Part shown: positions 17,701 to 27,540 of the stretch, piece by piece
Position numbering within the stretch: the first letter of the stretch is position 1
Layout of the letters: every line of letters starts with the position of its first letter
Assembly (NCBI RefSeq): GCF_032854445.1
Contig: NC_088300.1
Coordinates: 15,877,570 to 15,941,569, forward strand
Origin: Liolophura sinensis
Lineage: Eukaryota > Mollusca > Polyplacophora > Chitonida > Chitonidae
Direction: 5' to 3'
DNA length: 64,000 nucleotides
Translations under genes and position numbers: made by a program
Notes under the pieces: generated by a model
What the model saw: only the letters and a program-made list of their open reading frames with translations
Told to the model about the DNA's origin: nothing
Databases searched by the model: none

Positions 17701-20700
17701 GAAGAAACCATACAAAATAAACTAATACATGCATTTATGTCAGTTCAAAGTGATAATTATTTAGCATTTCTCGAAATTACATAAGGTATATTGGCAATGT
17801 TGTCTTATCCTTTCAGTAATGAGAGTATGGAGGCATTCAAAGACTGGACGAAGTATGATGATGCTCAAGAGACATTTTGTGAGATTGATGGTAAGTCACA
17901 TCTCTTCTTTCCTACGGCTACTTGTGTGGATAATTGATATCATGTTGATTATTAGATTGTAAAGGAATGTCTGGAAAATGATGTTGGTCACTATTTTCAG
18001 TTCATAAAGAGAGTTGGAATGTTGTAACTATTTCATTACTGTGTACCATGGAAAACCATACATTGTGTTTTGTCATTTGCATGTGCATTGTTCAGTCATG
18101 CTGTATACATTAAACAGCTTGTGCATGTAGGCCTATGTAGTCTCCGATGCACACTGGCCTGTCAGGTGCTTGTCATGATGGCCTAAAAGAAGACAGAGCA
18201 GAAGGCTGACGTAATGAACTTTGGCCAAATGATATTTTATCAGTAATCCACGTGCACTTCTGACAATGTTGTTGCTGTTGTTGTTGTAGATGAGTCGTCC
18301 AATGAGCTGCAGTATGTAGATCTACTGTTAAATCCGGAGCGATACACAGGCTACAAAGGGGCTTCCCTCATCGCATATGGAATAGTGTCCTACAATGAGA
18401 ACTGCTTCAAGTGAGTCAGTTGATCAGATCTTTGTGCGGTACAGAAAAGACAAAATTTTTCAACCAGTTCTTTAGAAATGTTCTAAGCTAAAATGGAACC
18501 AGTTTGCTCTGATGCAAATCTGCAGCCGTCCTGCCCTGAGAGGTGCACATATAGATGCAGTCATGTCATTGTACCCTCATGAAATCTGTTATCATCCAAA
18601 CTGGGGACTGACAATTGTTGATGTACATGTGTTCACCACATACAGTTCAGAAAATTTGTAGGAACTTCGCGTGTTATGAGACTCATTGCATATATTTTAT
18701 GTTTTTGGGTTTTAGGTGATATTGAGTAAATCCATAATGTCACCCAGCTATGATCACTTAAAAATTTGTACTTTTGAAGTAAATACTTGGAAGTTAATGA
18801 GTGGAAAGATTCATTAAGCCGAGAAAGTTTGTCCAACTTAAATGTTCAATTTTAACACTAACCTTAGACTTAAGTGTTCACTATTAGTATACAATAGCTG
18901 TGTATTGATCCATGCATCCTTTGTGTCCCTTAGGCCTGACCATCAGGACTTCAGCCAGGGATACCTGCCCCATCCTGTCCCAAGAGGTAAGTTATCTGTC
19001 AAATTGCTATGGCTGTGGGTTGGTGGATCAACCTAGAGACTTAAGCAGAGTGATAAACTTGTAATCGACAATGCGGTACAATCTGTCAGAAACGCCTGGC
19101 AGTGTATGATAGGAAATTGTAAAGTGTTTGTGGATAGAAGGGGTAAGGACTGGTATTCAGTGGAATAAAAATTTTATTTCATCAAATTTTGCTTGTGTCT
19201 TATATGGAGGTTTTGGGGAGAAGCATATGGTTGCATGTCTGAGTTGTGTTTTTCCTTGGTGAATGGTTAAGCCTAAATGTTTTACACATAAAAGTCGAAG
19301 GTAGATGTCTACTGCACCTGTGGGGTTATTTAGTGAAAGGGAACAAGTCGACTTGTACTATGCCTGCTCATAGTGTGTAATTTGTTATGCCTTCATGTTA
19401 AGTTCAAATGACGTGCAAATCATATTAAGTAGAGATGTTCCTGTTTAATTTCTAGAAGATAAATACTGCAGATAACACATAGTGAACATGGCTTTAGCAG
19501 TATTACTTCTTACTCAGGAAAGATTCACGTTCAAAAATATTGTGTGTATTGCGTTTCATATTGTGGGTTGTATGGTGCATTCAGATTTGTTATCATGTTT
19601 TGATAAATTTTACCATATTCCTGAATCAACGTTCACGCCCTACATGTTTTTTTTCTTTGGATGTGGTGGACTAATTTGCATATATGTCCTTTTTTGCCCT
19701 AAACAGGTTCATCTGATGAAGGTAACGGTCTGTGATAGCTCAGGTCTATTCCTCACTATTAAACAGTATGTGTGTGTTTGCAATGAAAGAAACAAAAGGA
19801 AACTTTCACCTGTGGGAAGTTTCATATACTGAATGCTCTTTTGGTTTCTACACACCAAGCTGCACTGCTCTTCTTTAGTCTGATTTCTACTAGACACTAC
19901 ATAAATCTCAACTGCAAACTAAGTTGTCATTTGAATGTCAGAACATGGCAAGCCGTGTAGTACAGTTTTTACTAGCTGCGGCACAGTGCAACACGATGTT
20001 GCCTTAGTGGAAATTGTATTACACAGTTAGTAACCTACCATTTGATTGACATGTTGGTATCCAGTTGAGATTATAATGGGAATGATCTAGGGGAAATAGA
20101 TATTTCCAACTGGTTCATGGCATGATAACTTCATGATTATGCTGTGTGCATCTTCTATCCTGTCAGGAACGTATATGGTGAACTAAATCTACTGCTGTCT
20201 TGTCTGTAACTGTCCAAGCCTAATCCTGTATCACTCTTGTATACTATAATCATGTTTCTATCTCTGCTGCATGTCTGATATACGTTATTCGTGAATAGTA
20301 TGTATAATATATTCATAATAAACTGTCCGCTTTGGGGCCAGTCCAGGACCCAGGGTCAATCCTGGGTAGGGTAACCTCTAAGGCCTTAAAAGAGGAAGTT
20401 AAATCTTCCTCGCTTGGGGTTCAGCATGAAGGGAATAGTGCAACGACTGGTTGACCCGTACTAGTATAATGGCTTGGGTGGGGCAGCTTACTTGCCTTAA
20501 GTAAATCATCTCGGAGAAGCATCACTCAGTGGACTTTACAGTCATTGTTTATGGGGAAAATTCCTGAGTACAGCATTAAAACAAGTCATTTATAAAAAAT
20601 AAATTAGCATCATTTGTATCATATATCTTGTAAGAAGTATTGTGACTGTTCATCAGAACCCATGTCTTATGTGTCAAAAGGATGCCTACATCTCACATCT

Positions 20701-23700
20701 CGGTACCCTAAATGACCCAAACTTTCGTCCATGAATGTTGATGATTTTTCGAGATTCTGAAAAATCCATTGATTTAATTAGAAAGGTGTTTTGAGGTTTG
20801 TTTGGAAGGTAGGATGATGTCCTACTAGGAAAATGCAAGTTTCAGCATAAAAATAATGTTTTATAGCATTTATTTGCCTCTAAAAAACGCACTTCTTTAG
20901 TAGAAAATTTAGATCATTTAGGGTCATTCTAAAGGCTCCTTTAGTGCATAAATTATATTACTGTAGATACTTAATTGGCATCTTTAAATGCATGTCACTT
21001 AACAGTACCAAAATGTCTCCAATCACACAAAGGGAACTGTATAGGGCAAGTGTCTCACAAAGTGGTCCTGTGGATCAGGGAAGCAAGTAGCAAATGGATG
21101 AGAGTTAAATATCAGGATGCCAAAAAACTTAGTTTGTTGAAATGGTGTACATGTAAATTTAATGACCTATTTAGTTTAAGTTTTATGTTTTCATTGAAAG
21201 TTGTTTGTTTTACTTTAACTAAATTTATTCATGATGCTGGCTTTGAGTAGATCATGTCCAGGGTTTAACAGTGTATTAGTAGGTGTTTTGATACCGAACT
21301 CTGAGAATGATTTGCTGTTGTTTTGAGACACATTGTTTTCTGCAAGAATTATTCTGCCTCTAAAATAACAGTTTTTTTTTATTTCTGACATACTTTGTGA
21401 ATTATAACAAACATGATGTTCAAAATTTTAATTCATAAGTTGTATTACAACTGCCTGTTTATATGTGAAAAGAAATGCAAAGGCTTTCAGGTTCTGTTTT
21501 GTTCTGCTGAGTAACTGTTACTTATAATTTATCATGTACATGTAAAACTTGATTTGGTTTTGTGTCAGTAGTGAAGATATCCTATGAGAATTGCAATATG
21601 ATCATAAGAAATGTCATTGTAAATGTTTTGTAAATGTTTTATGACATACTAAAAACTGTTGTCGGCGACATCATGATAAATAGTTGTCAAAGTCATTATT
21701 CTTTAAACCAAATGTAAGATCAATTCTTTTGTTGTATTTGAACAGGCATGTGTTTGGAGAAGAGAGCTTTTTATCGTCTGATTTCTGGCCTCCACACCAG
21801 CATTAATATCCACCTGTGTGCAAAGTACCTATTACCCGGTAAGCCCTAGATTCTTCACGTGCTTGCATGTGCTACTAGTGTTGTCCATTAGTGTTCTAAA
21901 TACATAGACCAGTACACTTCATTTATTCCCTACCAGTACTGATGGTGACTACAGGTTTACACTTCACCTGTCAGTCTGTTTGTCCATCACAAATCATTTT
22001 TCCAGACTTGTTTTTCTAAACAGCTAATTGAATTTAAGATTGGTATTTGGCTTCAGCATAACAGGTTACAGGTCAATTTCATGTTTCAAGCTGGTTTGTC
22101 CTTTTTTGTGAATAATTTTAGATGTTTTCATCTCCATATTGAACTTTTTGGATATTTCTTTCAAGGCATTTTGATAATCTGAATTGAAATTTCATACATG
22201 GCTTTACCAAGCCAAGTTGCATCTTTTTATGCTCTTTCATCCATTTTCAACAAAATAATGTCAGTTTTTGCTCCGTTTTGGACTTTCACATACATGTAGC
22301 TGTTATTTTGACTACTCAACCCATGAGGGAACATATATGGAGCACTGGCAAATCAGATATATGTATATGTATACATTTATGAGTGTACAAGCAGCCCTTT
22401 GTAAAAATGGTAAGACCAATATTGTCCATGGAATAGAAATATTCATTCAAGGTTACGTGGGTTTACCACTTTCTCCCGAGGGATATTTTAAACATGCACT
22501 TAGTTTCATGTGTGTAAAATATTGCTGATGTGGTATTAAACCTCATTGTTACAACTTGCAGACAAGACTGGTTATGGAACCTCAACTTGGGGACACAATG
22601 TAAAGGAATTTCAGAAGAGATTTGACCCAAAGAAAAATCCACATGGCCCTCAGTGGTTAAAAAACCTCTACTTTACATACTTGGTAGAGTTACGGGCCTT
22701 GGCAAAGGCTGCTCCCTACTTATTAGAGGTAAGAATAATAAAATCCTTATTTGCCTCGATGTTGAGCAGCATTATGCAAAACTGCCGTTGAAAGGTGGGT
22801 GACAGGTCATTAAATTTTCCTTTTTAAAATCAAATACTTTATTGCCAAAAGATAGAAAAATGATGCATGTAATCTGTGCCAGGAATCAATTTTGAATTTG
22901 TCAAAATTTGAGTATAATATTTTGTAGTGATAGATGTGTCATTGTTTCAGACATTTTAGATATTCACAATGTAAAAATCTAAGCATGTTAAAGTGTCTGA
23001 TTTAAAATATTTAGTTGAGTAAATATTGACTTTTTGTTACATTTGACTGTCTTCCCAAATATCACTGCAGCATGTTGATGATAATGTTACCATGCTTTTG
23101 TTTCTAAATCCTGTAGGAAAACTTTTACACGGGTAACAAAGAAGACGATATAGATGTGAAAAATGGTGTGAGAGAAGTTCTAACAATTGCCAAGTAAGCT
23201 GTGGAGTAATCTTGAAATTATATACTGTATTTGACTGAAAATTTCACCCTCAGAAGTTGCATTTGTAAGGCAAATAAAAGGCTTGAACTTTTACAGCTGG
23301 TGCCAAAACTTACATTTTTCAGTAGCGTACCTTCCAATAATACCTCAAAACGCCTTTTCAAAATCAAAACAACTCATGAAATTTTAATTGAAGTAGAATC
23401 ATCGTATATATTACCTATACTTCATAATGTATATATGAAATGAAAGGGCTGTTGTGCCTAGAATTCTTCTCAGAACAAATGGTTGTGTGATGTGGTTTGT
23501 TACTCTTGCATAAACTTAACCTTGGTGGTGTTGTCACTGTCGTTCAGTACATGGTGTATTTCATTGTCTTTATAAAAATGACAATTGTAATATGTTTCTG
23601 AATTGAGCTCATGATGTTTTTTTTTGTGGTTTATAGGTCTTTCAATGACCATTTTGATGAAAGTAAACTATTTAAAGGAGATGCTAGCATGGCTTCAACA

Positions 23701-26382
23701 TTAAAGGTAAAATGCTTCTGTGTCTGTTTAGAGTCTTCTTTAATAGTAGATTTTTTTGTACATGGTTTTGGGGCCTCGCTGGCTCAGGTAGTTCAAGCAG
23801 TAGATCGCTCCAACTGTCAGACCCAGGATGAGCGAGCTCTTCATGTTTCTGCTGCAGTCGAGAGGTGTGTGAACTACTTGGCAAAGGTCAGTGATTCACT
23901 TTGGGCGTTTTGGTTTCCTCCACCCATAAACCAGAGTGTCGTCCAGTAAAATGAAATAATGTTCACTAAGGCATTTAACACTAATTAATAGATCAGTCAC
24001 TCTATATGGAACAGTCGCACATTTACATGTTTGGTAATATTTCATTGAAGTATATTATTTCAAAAATCATAGTGTGTGGGTATAAAGGCATTACTATGCA
24101 TGAATCCCCAAGACAAAGTATTCTTGTGTTGACTTTATTTCCAGTTCTTGTGTTGACTGTTTTCAATTTTTTTCTTGCAGAAAGAGTTTCGTGAACATTT
24201 TCGTAACATTTCTCGTATCATGGATTGTGTTGGATGTGACAAGTGCAGGTTATGGGGAAAACTGCAGGTAAGGAAACAAGTCAACAAGTGACATACTTGA
24301 GAAATTATTTTTGTTTTACACCTTAAGAGATGCCTGTTTTTTTTGTTTTTTTTTCATAATCTCCAGAATACCACAGTTCTGTATTAATTAGTGAAACATA
24401 TGTCAACACTTATGTTGAATTCATTATATGTCTTTCACAAACAAGTGGTAACATGTTTTCTGTCTGTTTACTAAAGAATTTAACTTACTGGTATTGGTTA
24501 AGCTCTGTTTTAATTTGTTACACAGTGTTAGAGTAAAATTATTTCATGGGGCTTCAGTGGCAAAGGGGTTAGCGTGCGAGCGCAGCGTAATGATCCAGGA
24601 GTCTCTCACCAATGCGGTTGCTGTGAGTTCAAGTCCAGCTCATGCTGGCTTCCTCTCTGGTCGTACGTGGGAAGGTCTTGCAGCAGCCTGCAAATGGTCG
24701 TGGGTTTCCTCTGGGCCCTGCCCGGTTTCCACCCACCATAATGCTGGCTGCCGTTGTATGAGTGAAATATTCTTGAGTATGGTGTAAAACACCAATCAAA
24801 TAAAAAAATAAATTAGATTTTCATAGTCTTATTTTAGCACACCAGTTTTAATTGATTTCTCATCACAGTAGATGGTACATTTAAACTCCAGAGGGCTGTG
24901 TCTTGAGTAGTGTTTTGCCTGTCGTAAGTACCAAGTCTACTCACTGTGTATTGTACGTGATCAGTACAGGTAGCATTTTGACTCGCTCATATGTGCTCTC
25001 TGCCTGTGTCAGACAATCACTCACAGCTTACTATGTATGGAGAAAGGAGACTCTGCAGCAAAATATTGTCTGTCAGTTTAGCACACAGCTTAATATGAGT
25101 GTAATGGTACTATCATGTTACCTGAGGTACAAAAAAAGCTTCAGATGCAACCACCAACATTCACACTGCAGCACAGAGCACTGATTAGCTCTGTCATTTG
25201 ATTTGCTCTGTAATGCCATCTTTCTGTTCTGGGCCCACTTGCACAAAACTTGAGTAAATTGGACAATGTACCACTCAATAACTTTTCTTGCCTTCATTTT
25301 CAAAAGAGTTCTAAATCATAATGATTCAGCAGCTGGCAACAACAACATGTGAAAAAATGTTAGTATGTATCTTTTTTAGACAATTACAGTGCACATTTTT
25401 GCAAACCGAGTCCAAAAGTACTAACTAAAAGTCTATCTAACGCAAGTATTTGGGCTTAACATTAATTTTGGGGTGATTGTATATTTACATCAGAGTTAAC
25501 CCGATTGTAATTTTTGGTAGTAACTTACAACTATTATAGCTTACAATGCCTTCGTGCAAGAGGGTGTCAGTTGTAAGCTAGGGCTACAGTCAAGATTTTA
25601 GTGATTTACAATCATCTTAGGCTTAACATTCCTTTGTGCCAGTGGCCCCTGTATAAGAGGCGAATGTTTTGTGTGCAATCCATACAGAAGGCAGTCAGTG
25701 TTTACTGAGAGAATGCATATGTTGTTACATTTGTAACTTGTTAACTGTTGAGCTACCACACTGGACACCATGTCTGTATCATGAGACAGACGAGAGTGCG
25801 TGCAATCATGTATGAGGTGAGTATAGGCAACAATAACACTTTATCTGTTTGTATGACAGGTGCAGGGGATGGGAACCGCCCTAAAGATCCTCTTCTCTGG
25901 GAACAGTGTCGGTCCAAACTCAATTGTCTCACCGCTTCACAAGGAATCCTTCCAATTGAGGAGGACAGAGATTGTCTCGTTGTTTAATGCCTTTGGCAGG
26001 TGAGAATTTCATACTGCTGCAGAACTACTTGTGTATCTACGCTCTCTATTAGATATGTATTCATTAGGCTTTCTGCCAATGTAAGAGGTGTCGGCCGTTT
26101 TTTTTTTGTTTACAAAATTTAGTGATAACATGATTTGCATTTTATTTATGTTAATTTAAATTTCAGCAGTTTATTACATATAAAGGTAATATTTTTAGTA
26201 GCATTATACTTATACGTGATCTGCTTGAAATGAGAATATAATTTTTGTGGTAACTGAGCTTAATGAAAAATTTGCTTATTTTTTCTTTTGTAAGCTCTGT
26301 TAAATCAGTAATATTGCTCTTGTTTTACAGGTTATCCAGTAGCATCAAGAACTTAAAACATTTCAGGACATTGCTGCAGTAA
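5662..26382 (+). CDS. ERO1: ERO1, endoplasmic reticulum oxidoreductin
   Basis: ERO1 is the FAD-dependent luminal ER oxidase that re-oxidises protein disulfide isomerase and passes electrons to oxygen. Fifteen exons join in phase to 463 residues (human 464-468): 5662-5763, 11584-11703, 13212-13295, 14383-14460, 14841-14914, 17817-17890, 18290-18410, 18934-18986, 21746-21838, 22562-22728, 23117-23193, 23637-23706, 24181-24267, 25860-25999, 26331-26382. Residues 1 to about 20 are a signal peptide. Shuttle cysteines are C90 and C95 (C-A-L-K-D-C). FAD-site blocks include [10 protein letters not shown] (192-201) and [12 protein letters not shown] (247-258). The active site is C387-V-G-C390-D-K-C393. 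Three oddities: the W-R-I-W motif in exon 7 is out of frame, the usual F-Y-x-W-L segment before GMCLEKR is missing, and a conserved Arg is Trp298. One ERO1 gene is seen here, as in most invertebrates. Confidence 0.96.
6921..7100 (-). mobile_element. SINE 3' part, minus orientation
   Basis: On the minus strand the region reads from 'gctggcttcctctccgg' through 'atggttgtggattttcc' and 'cttgagtacgacgtaaaaca' to an A/T-rich tail. The same core occurs at 7545, 24547, 38030, 48920 and 56545. It lies in ERO1 intron 1. Confidence 0.75.
7545..7630 (+). mobile_element. SINE 3' fragment
   Basis: Reads 'cctcccaccataatgctggc' and 'aatattcttgagtacgac', then an (AAAT)n tail. It has only the tail half of the family; the tRNA-like head is absent. 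Confidence 0.72.
8452..9276 (+). pseudogene. Decayed non-LTR retrotransposon (CR1/L2-like) reverse transcriptase
   Basis: Broken frames carry the end of a LINE reverse transcriptase: FADDTTIH (the catalytic Asp pair), [66 protein letters not shown] and a C-terminal [20 protein letters not shown]. Several in-frame stops and shifts show it is dead. It lies in ERO1 intron 1, sense to the gene. CR1 versus L2 or Jockey cannot be settled from this fragment. Confidence 0.85.
9440..9512 (+). mobile_element. SINE internal fragment
   Basis: 'atgtggggaggcctgccaac' and 'gatggtcgtgggtttctccc' resemble the middle of the SINE at 24547-24813. It has neither head nor tail. Confidence 0.5.
10080..10215 (+). 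repeat. Dispersed ~170-bp repeat family, copy 1
   Basis: Shares a string of short blocks (gtttgtttggaag, ttcagcac, atttatttgcctc-like, aggtcatttaatg) with copies at 20750, 23225 (minus), 39890, 49735 and 57530. No terminal repeats or coding capacity were seen. Confidence 0.6.
11584..11703 (+). CDS. ERO1: ERO1 exon 2
   Basis: 120 bp after TTTGCAG. Encodes [20 protein letters not shown] and [18 protein letters not shown], the conserved ERO1 N-terminal block with two structural cysteines. Donor CAG|GTCTGT. Confidence 0.95.
13212..13295 (+). CDS. ERO1: ERO1 exon 3, shuttle cysteines
   Basis: 84 bp between CTGACAG and GTGAGT. Residues 75-102 include C81-P-F-W, then C90-A-L-K-D-C95 and C100. C90 and C95 correspond to human ERO1A C94 and C99, the pair that exchanges disulfides with PDI. 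Confidence 0.95.
14383..14460 (+). CDS. ERO1: ERO1 exon 4, variable linker
   Basis: 78 bp between TTTTTGCAG and GTGAGG, phase 0. A Gly- and Lys-rich linker ([15 protein letters not shown]...), variable in the family. It is supported by phase and splice sites rather than by similarity. Confidence 0.8.
14841..14914 (+). CDS. ERO1: ERO1 exon 5
   Basis: 74 bp between TTTGCAG and GTAATT. Encodes [20 protein letters not shown] and N-K-T-I, leaving two bases for the next exon. Resembles the LGAVDESLS stretch of human ERO1. Confidence 0.88.
16305..16725. mobile_element. Possible MITE-like repeat with two related halves
   Basis: Starts 'tttttatacgccccctgcca', contains 'gtattatgttatagcg', and carries two related modules (16371-16465 and 16505-16600) reading 'tctggctatatctccaattg' and 'tctggctacaactccaactg'. 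Ends near 'ttggagcgtatgttg'. It lies in ERO1 intron 5. The boundaries are a guess; class unproven. Confidence 0.45.
17200..17395. repeat. C-tract and CT-rich low-complexity stretch
   Basis: A run of 13 C near 17203-17215 is followed by repeats of 'tctctctttcttatctct' type. It lies in ERO1 intron 5. Simple sequence with no other feature. Confidence 0.8.
17563..17665 (+). mobile_element. tRNA-like SINE fragment
   Basis: 'ctctgctggctgggttcact' followed by 'acacaagttcaaatccagcc' resembles box A and box B of a tRNA-derived SINE. Box B (GTTCAAATCC) is good, box A poor. Confidence 0.4.
17817..17890 (+). CDS. ERO1: ERO1 exon 6
   Basis: 74 bp between CTTTCAG and GTAAGT. Encodes [20 protein letters not shown] and C-E-I-D, matching the W-T-K-x-D-D...F-C-E block of the family. 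Confidence 0.93.
18290..18410 (+). CDS. ERO1: ERO1 exon 7, FAD site with internal frame swap
   Basis: 121 bp between TTGTAG and GTGAGT. Encodes [16 protein letters not shown] perfectly, then [10 protein letters not shown], then YNENCFK. In the alternative frame bases 18372-18389 read R-I-W-N-S-V, exactly the conserved motif expected here. A one-base loss before 18372 and one extra C at about 18390 would explain this. Exon length and phases are otherwise intact. Confidence 0.92.
18934..18986 (+). CDS. ERO1: ERO1 exon 8
   Basis: 53 bp between CCTTAG and GTAAGT. Encodes [17 protein letters not shown] after the split Lys. The first residues fit E-N-C-F-K-P of the family. Ends one base into a Gly codon. 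Confidence 0.85.
19712..19726 (+). other. Candidate 15-base ERO1 microexon
   Basis: Between aaacag and gtaacg lie 15 bases that, joined in phase after exon 8, would read G-S-S-D-E-G before MCLEKR. Human has a Ser/Glu-rich loop here. It would still lack the F-Y-x-W-L block. No independent support. Confidence 0.2.
20330..20607 (+). mobile_element. SINE-like repeat with A-rich tail
   Basis: Starts 'ggggccagtccaggacccag', contains GGGTCAATCC, a box B-like string, and ends 'cctgagtacagcattaaaac' plus an A-rich tail. Its tail is diverged from the main SINE family. It lies in ERO1 intron 8. Confidence 0.6.
20750..20935 (+). repeat. Dispersed ~170-bp repeat family, copy 2
   Basis: Best-preserved copy: 'aaggtgttttgaggtttgtt', 'gatgtcctactaggaaaatg', 'catttatttgcctctaaaaa', 'agatcatttagggtca'. 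It lies in ERO1 intron 8. Confidence 0.72.
21746..21838 (+). CDS. ERO1: ERO1 exon 9
   Basis: 93 bp between GAACAG and GTAAGC. Encodes [20 protein letters not shown] and [11 protein letters not shown]249 and H252 match the human FAD contacts S252 and H255. Confidence 0.96.
22562..22728 (+). CDS. ERO1: ERO1 exon 10
   Basis: 167 bp between CTTGCAG and GTAAGA. Contains [14 protein letters not shown], then [21 protein letters not shown]286 matches human R287, but the expected second FAD-site Arg (human R300) is Trp298, codon TGG at 22654-22656. Confidence 0.96.
23117..23193 (+). CDS. ERO1: ERO1 exon 11
   Basis: 77 bp between CCTGTAG and GTAAGC. Encodes [20 protein letters not shown] and V-L-T-I-A, fitting the LFTGN...LLLEIL region. 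Confidence 0.92.
23225..23400 (-). repeat. Dispersed ~170-bp repeat family, copy 3
   Basis: The minus strand reads 'gattttgaaaaggcgttttg', 'aggtattattggaaggtacg' and 'aatgtaagttttggcacc', the same order of blocks as the plus-strand copies. It lies in ERO1 intron 11. Confidence 0.6.
23637..23706 (+). CDS. ERO1: ERO1 exon 12
   Basis: 70 bp between TTTATAG and GTAAAA. Encodes [15 protein letters not shown] and a short linker ending STLK, matching SFPxHFDExxxFAGD. Confidence 0.94.
23768..23985 (+). mobile_element. tRNA-derived SINE-like element
   Basis: Starts 'ggggcctcgctggctcaggt' (box A-like TGGCTCAGGTAG), contains 'cacccataaaccagagtgtc', and ends near 'aaataatgttcactaaggca'. Box B is degenerate. 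It lies in ERO1 intron 12. Confidence 0.55.
24181..24267 (+). CDS. ERO1: ERO1 exon 13, active-site CxxCxxC
   Basis: 87 bp between TTCTTGCAG and GTAAGG. Encodes [16 protein letters not shown] and [14 protein letters not shown]390 and C393 are the pair next to FAD. Confidence 0.97.
24547..24813 (+). mobile_element. tRNA-derived SINE, near full length
   Basis: The head has box A (TGGCAAAGGGGTTAGCG) and box B (GAGTTCAAGTCC) about 60 bp apart, as in a tRNA promoter. The body reads 'aatggtcgtgggtttcctct' and 'ccaccataatgctggctgcc'; the tail 'gtgtaaaacaccaatcaaat' is followed by (AAAT)n. It lies in ERO1 intron 13. The best reference copy in the window. Confidence 0.87.
25860..25999 (+). CDS. ERO1: ERO1 exon 14
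   Basis: 140 bp between ATGACAG and GTGAGA. Encodes [16 protein letters not shown], a variable stretch, then [16 protein letters not shown]. Human has [13 protein letters not shown] and [15 protein letters not shown]. Confidence 0.96.
26331..26382 (+). CDS. ERO1: ERO1 exon 15, stop codon
   Basis: 52 bp after TTTTACAG. Encodes [16 protein letters not shown] followed by TAA at 26380-26382, the normal ERO1 C-terminus; there is no KDEL signal, as usual for the family. Confidence 0.95.
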
Positions 26383-27099
26383 CACATACTCATATACATT
26401 TTCTTTATGATTTGTTATGCAAGAGAGTGTTGTCATAGGTATCAGAGAAAGCAGAAGTTTTCATGGGCTGAGATCTACATGTCTGTTAAAGTCAACTGTG
26501 TTAACACTCCACACCTAATACTGCTGGGAAACTCTTTTCAACAAGCATAAATGTTTCTTCATCTGATTTACAAGTGAAAGCAGATGTCTCCCTGTTAATC
26601 TAATGTTTACCAAATGCTGAGAACGTAACCAGAGTGTAGTAATACTGTTGTTCTTTTGATAATTCTTTGACTGATATTCTCATAACTTATGTAGTCTCCA
26701 CAGCTGAAGTCTGCAATCATTAACAAATTTTTATAATTCAAAGCCGATAGAAGAAAGTGTGAATGTATGCTCAGTAGACTAGCAGTTTAACTGTTTGTGT
26801 GACAGGTGCTATGTTGGAGGTCTATTGTCAACAATTTGTCTAACATTGTCTATTGTCAAACATTTCTGTGGATTTCAAACAACATTTTGACTCGGGAATG
26901 GATTGAAACTTGCAGAAGTGGTAATAAAGGTCCTACCTGTATTCTCTTTAATGTACGCCAGAAATGGGCATGTGTCGCCCTTTTTTAACGGCCAATTTCA
27001 TTCTGAAGGGTCCTTGCGGAATGGACCTACCAGGTTTTTTAATTCAGCAATCAAACATTGAGGCAGGTAAATGTCAGAAATTGTTGAAAATAGACCTTT

Positions 27100-27540
27100 A
27101 CAGTTAATTTAATGGAACTAAGTGGAGTAGGTGATACTGAGGTGAAACTAAGTATACATTTATGTGAATACACATTCAGTAGTTAATACTGAAGCTCAGA
27201 TGACAATATTTGAATATAAGTTCAGTGTTTGATACTGAGATGCAACTGACAATACATATATATGTGTGTGAACATGTGTTCAGTAATTGCTGAGATGCAG
27301 CTGAGAAAATGCCAATTACTCAAATAAGTTATTTGCTAAAATAGTTCAGTTGTTAGCACTAATATGTGATAGTGAATATGTGAACAGTTCACTAGTCAAC
27401 AGTTATGAATGTGCGAAGAACTTGTTAAGAATTATGAATCCTGATTTGTGTTTGTAGATAAGGTAAGAATTCAGTACTAGTAACTGAGCGGTGTGTGGCA
27501 GTATGTGAAGATTTCAGTAGCTGTTACTGAATTGTTATTG
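27100..27540. repeat. Degenerate tandem repeat, unit about 60 bp
   Basis: Recurring 'gatactgagatgcaactgac' and 'atgtgaatacacattcagta' type strings appear about six times with much drift, probably in the ERO1 3' UTR. Confidence 0.55.

Noticed and set aside
19482..19832. 116-codon plus-strand ORF in ERO1 intron 8
   Set aside because: Low-complexity hydrophobic and Cys-rich sequence with no conserved block, inside an intron.
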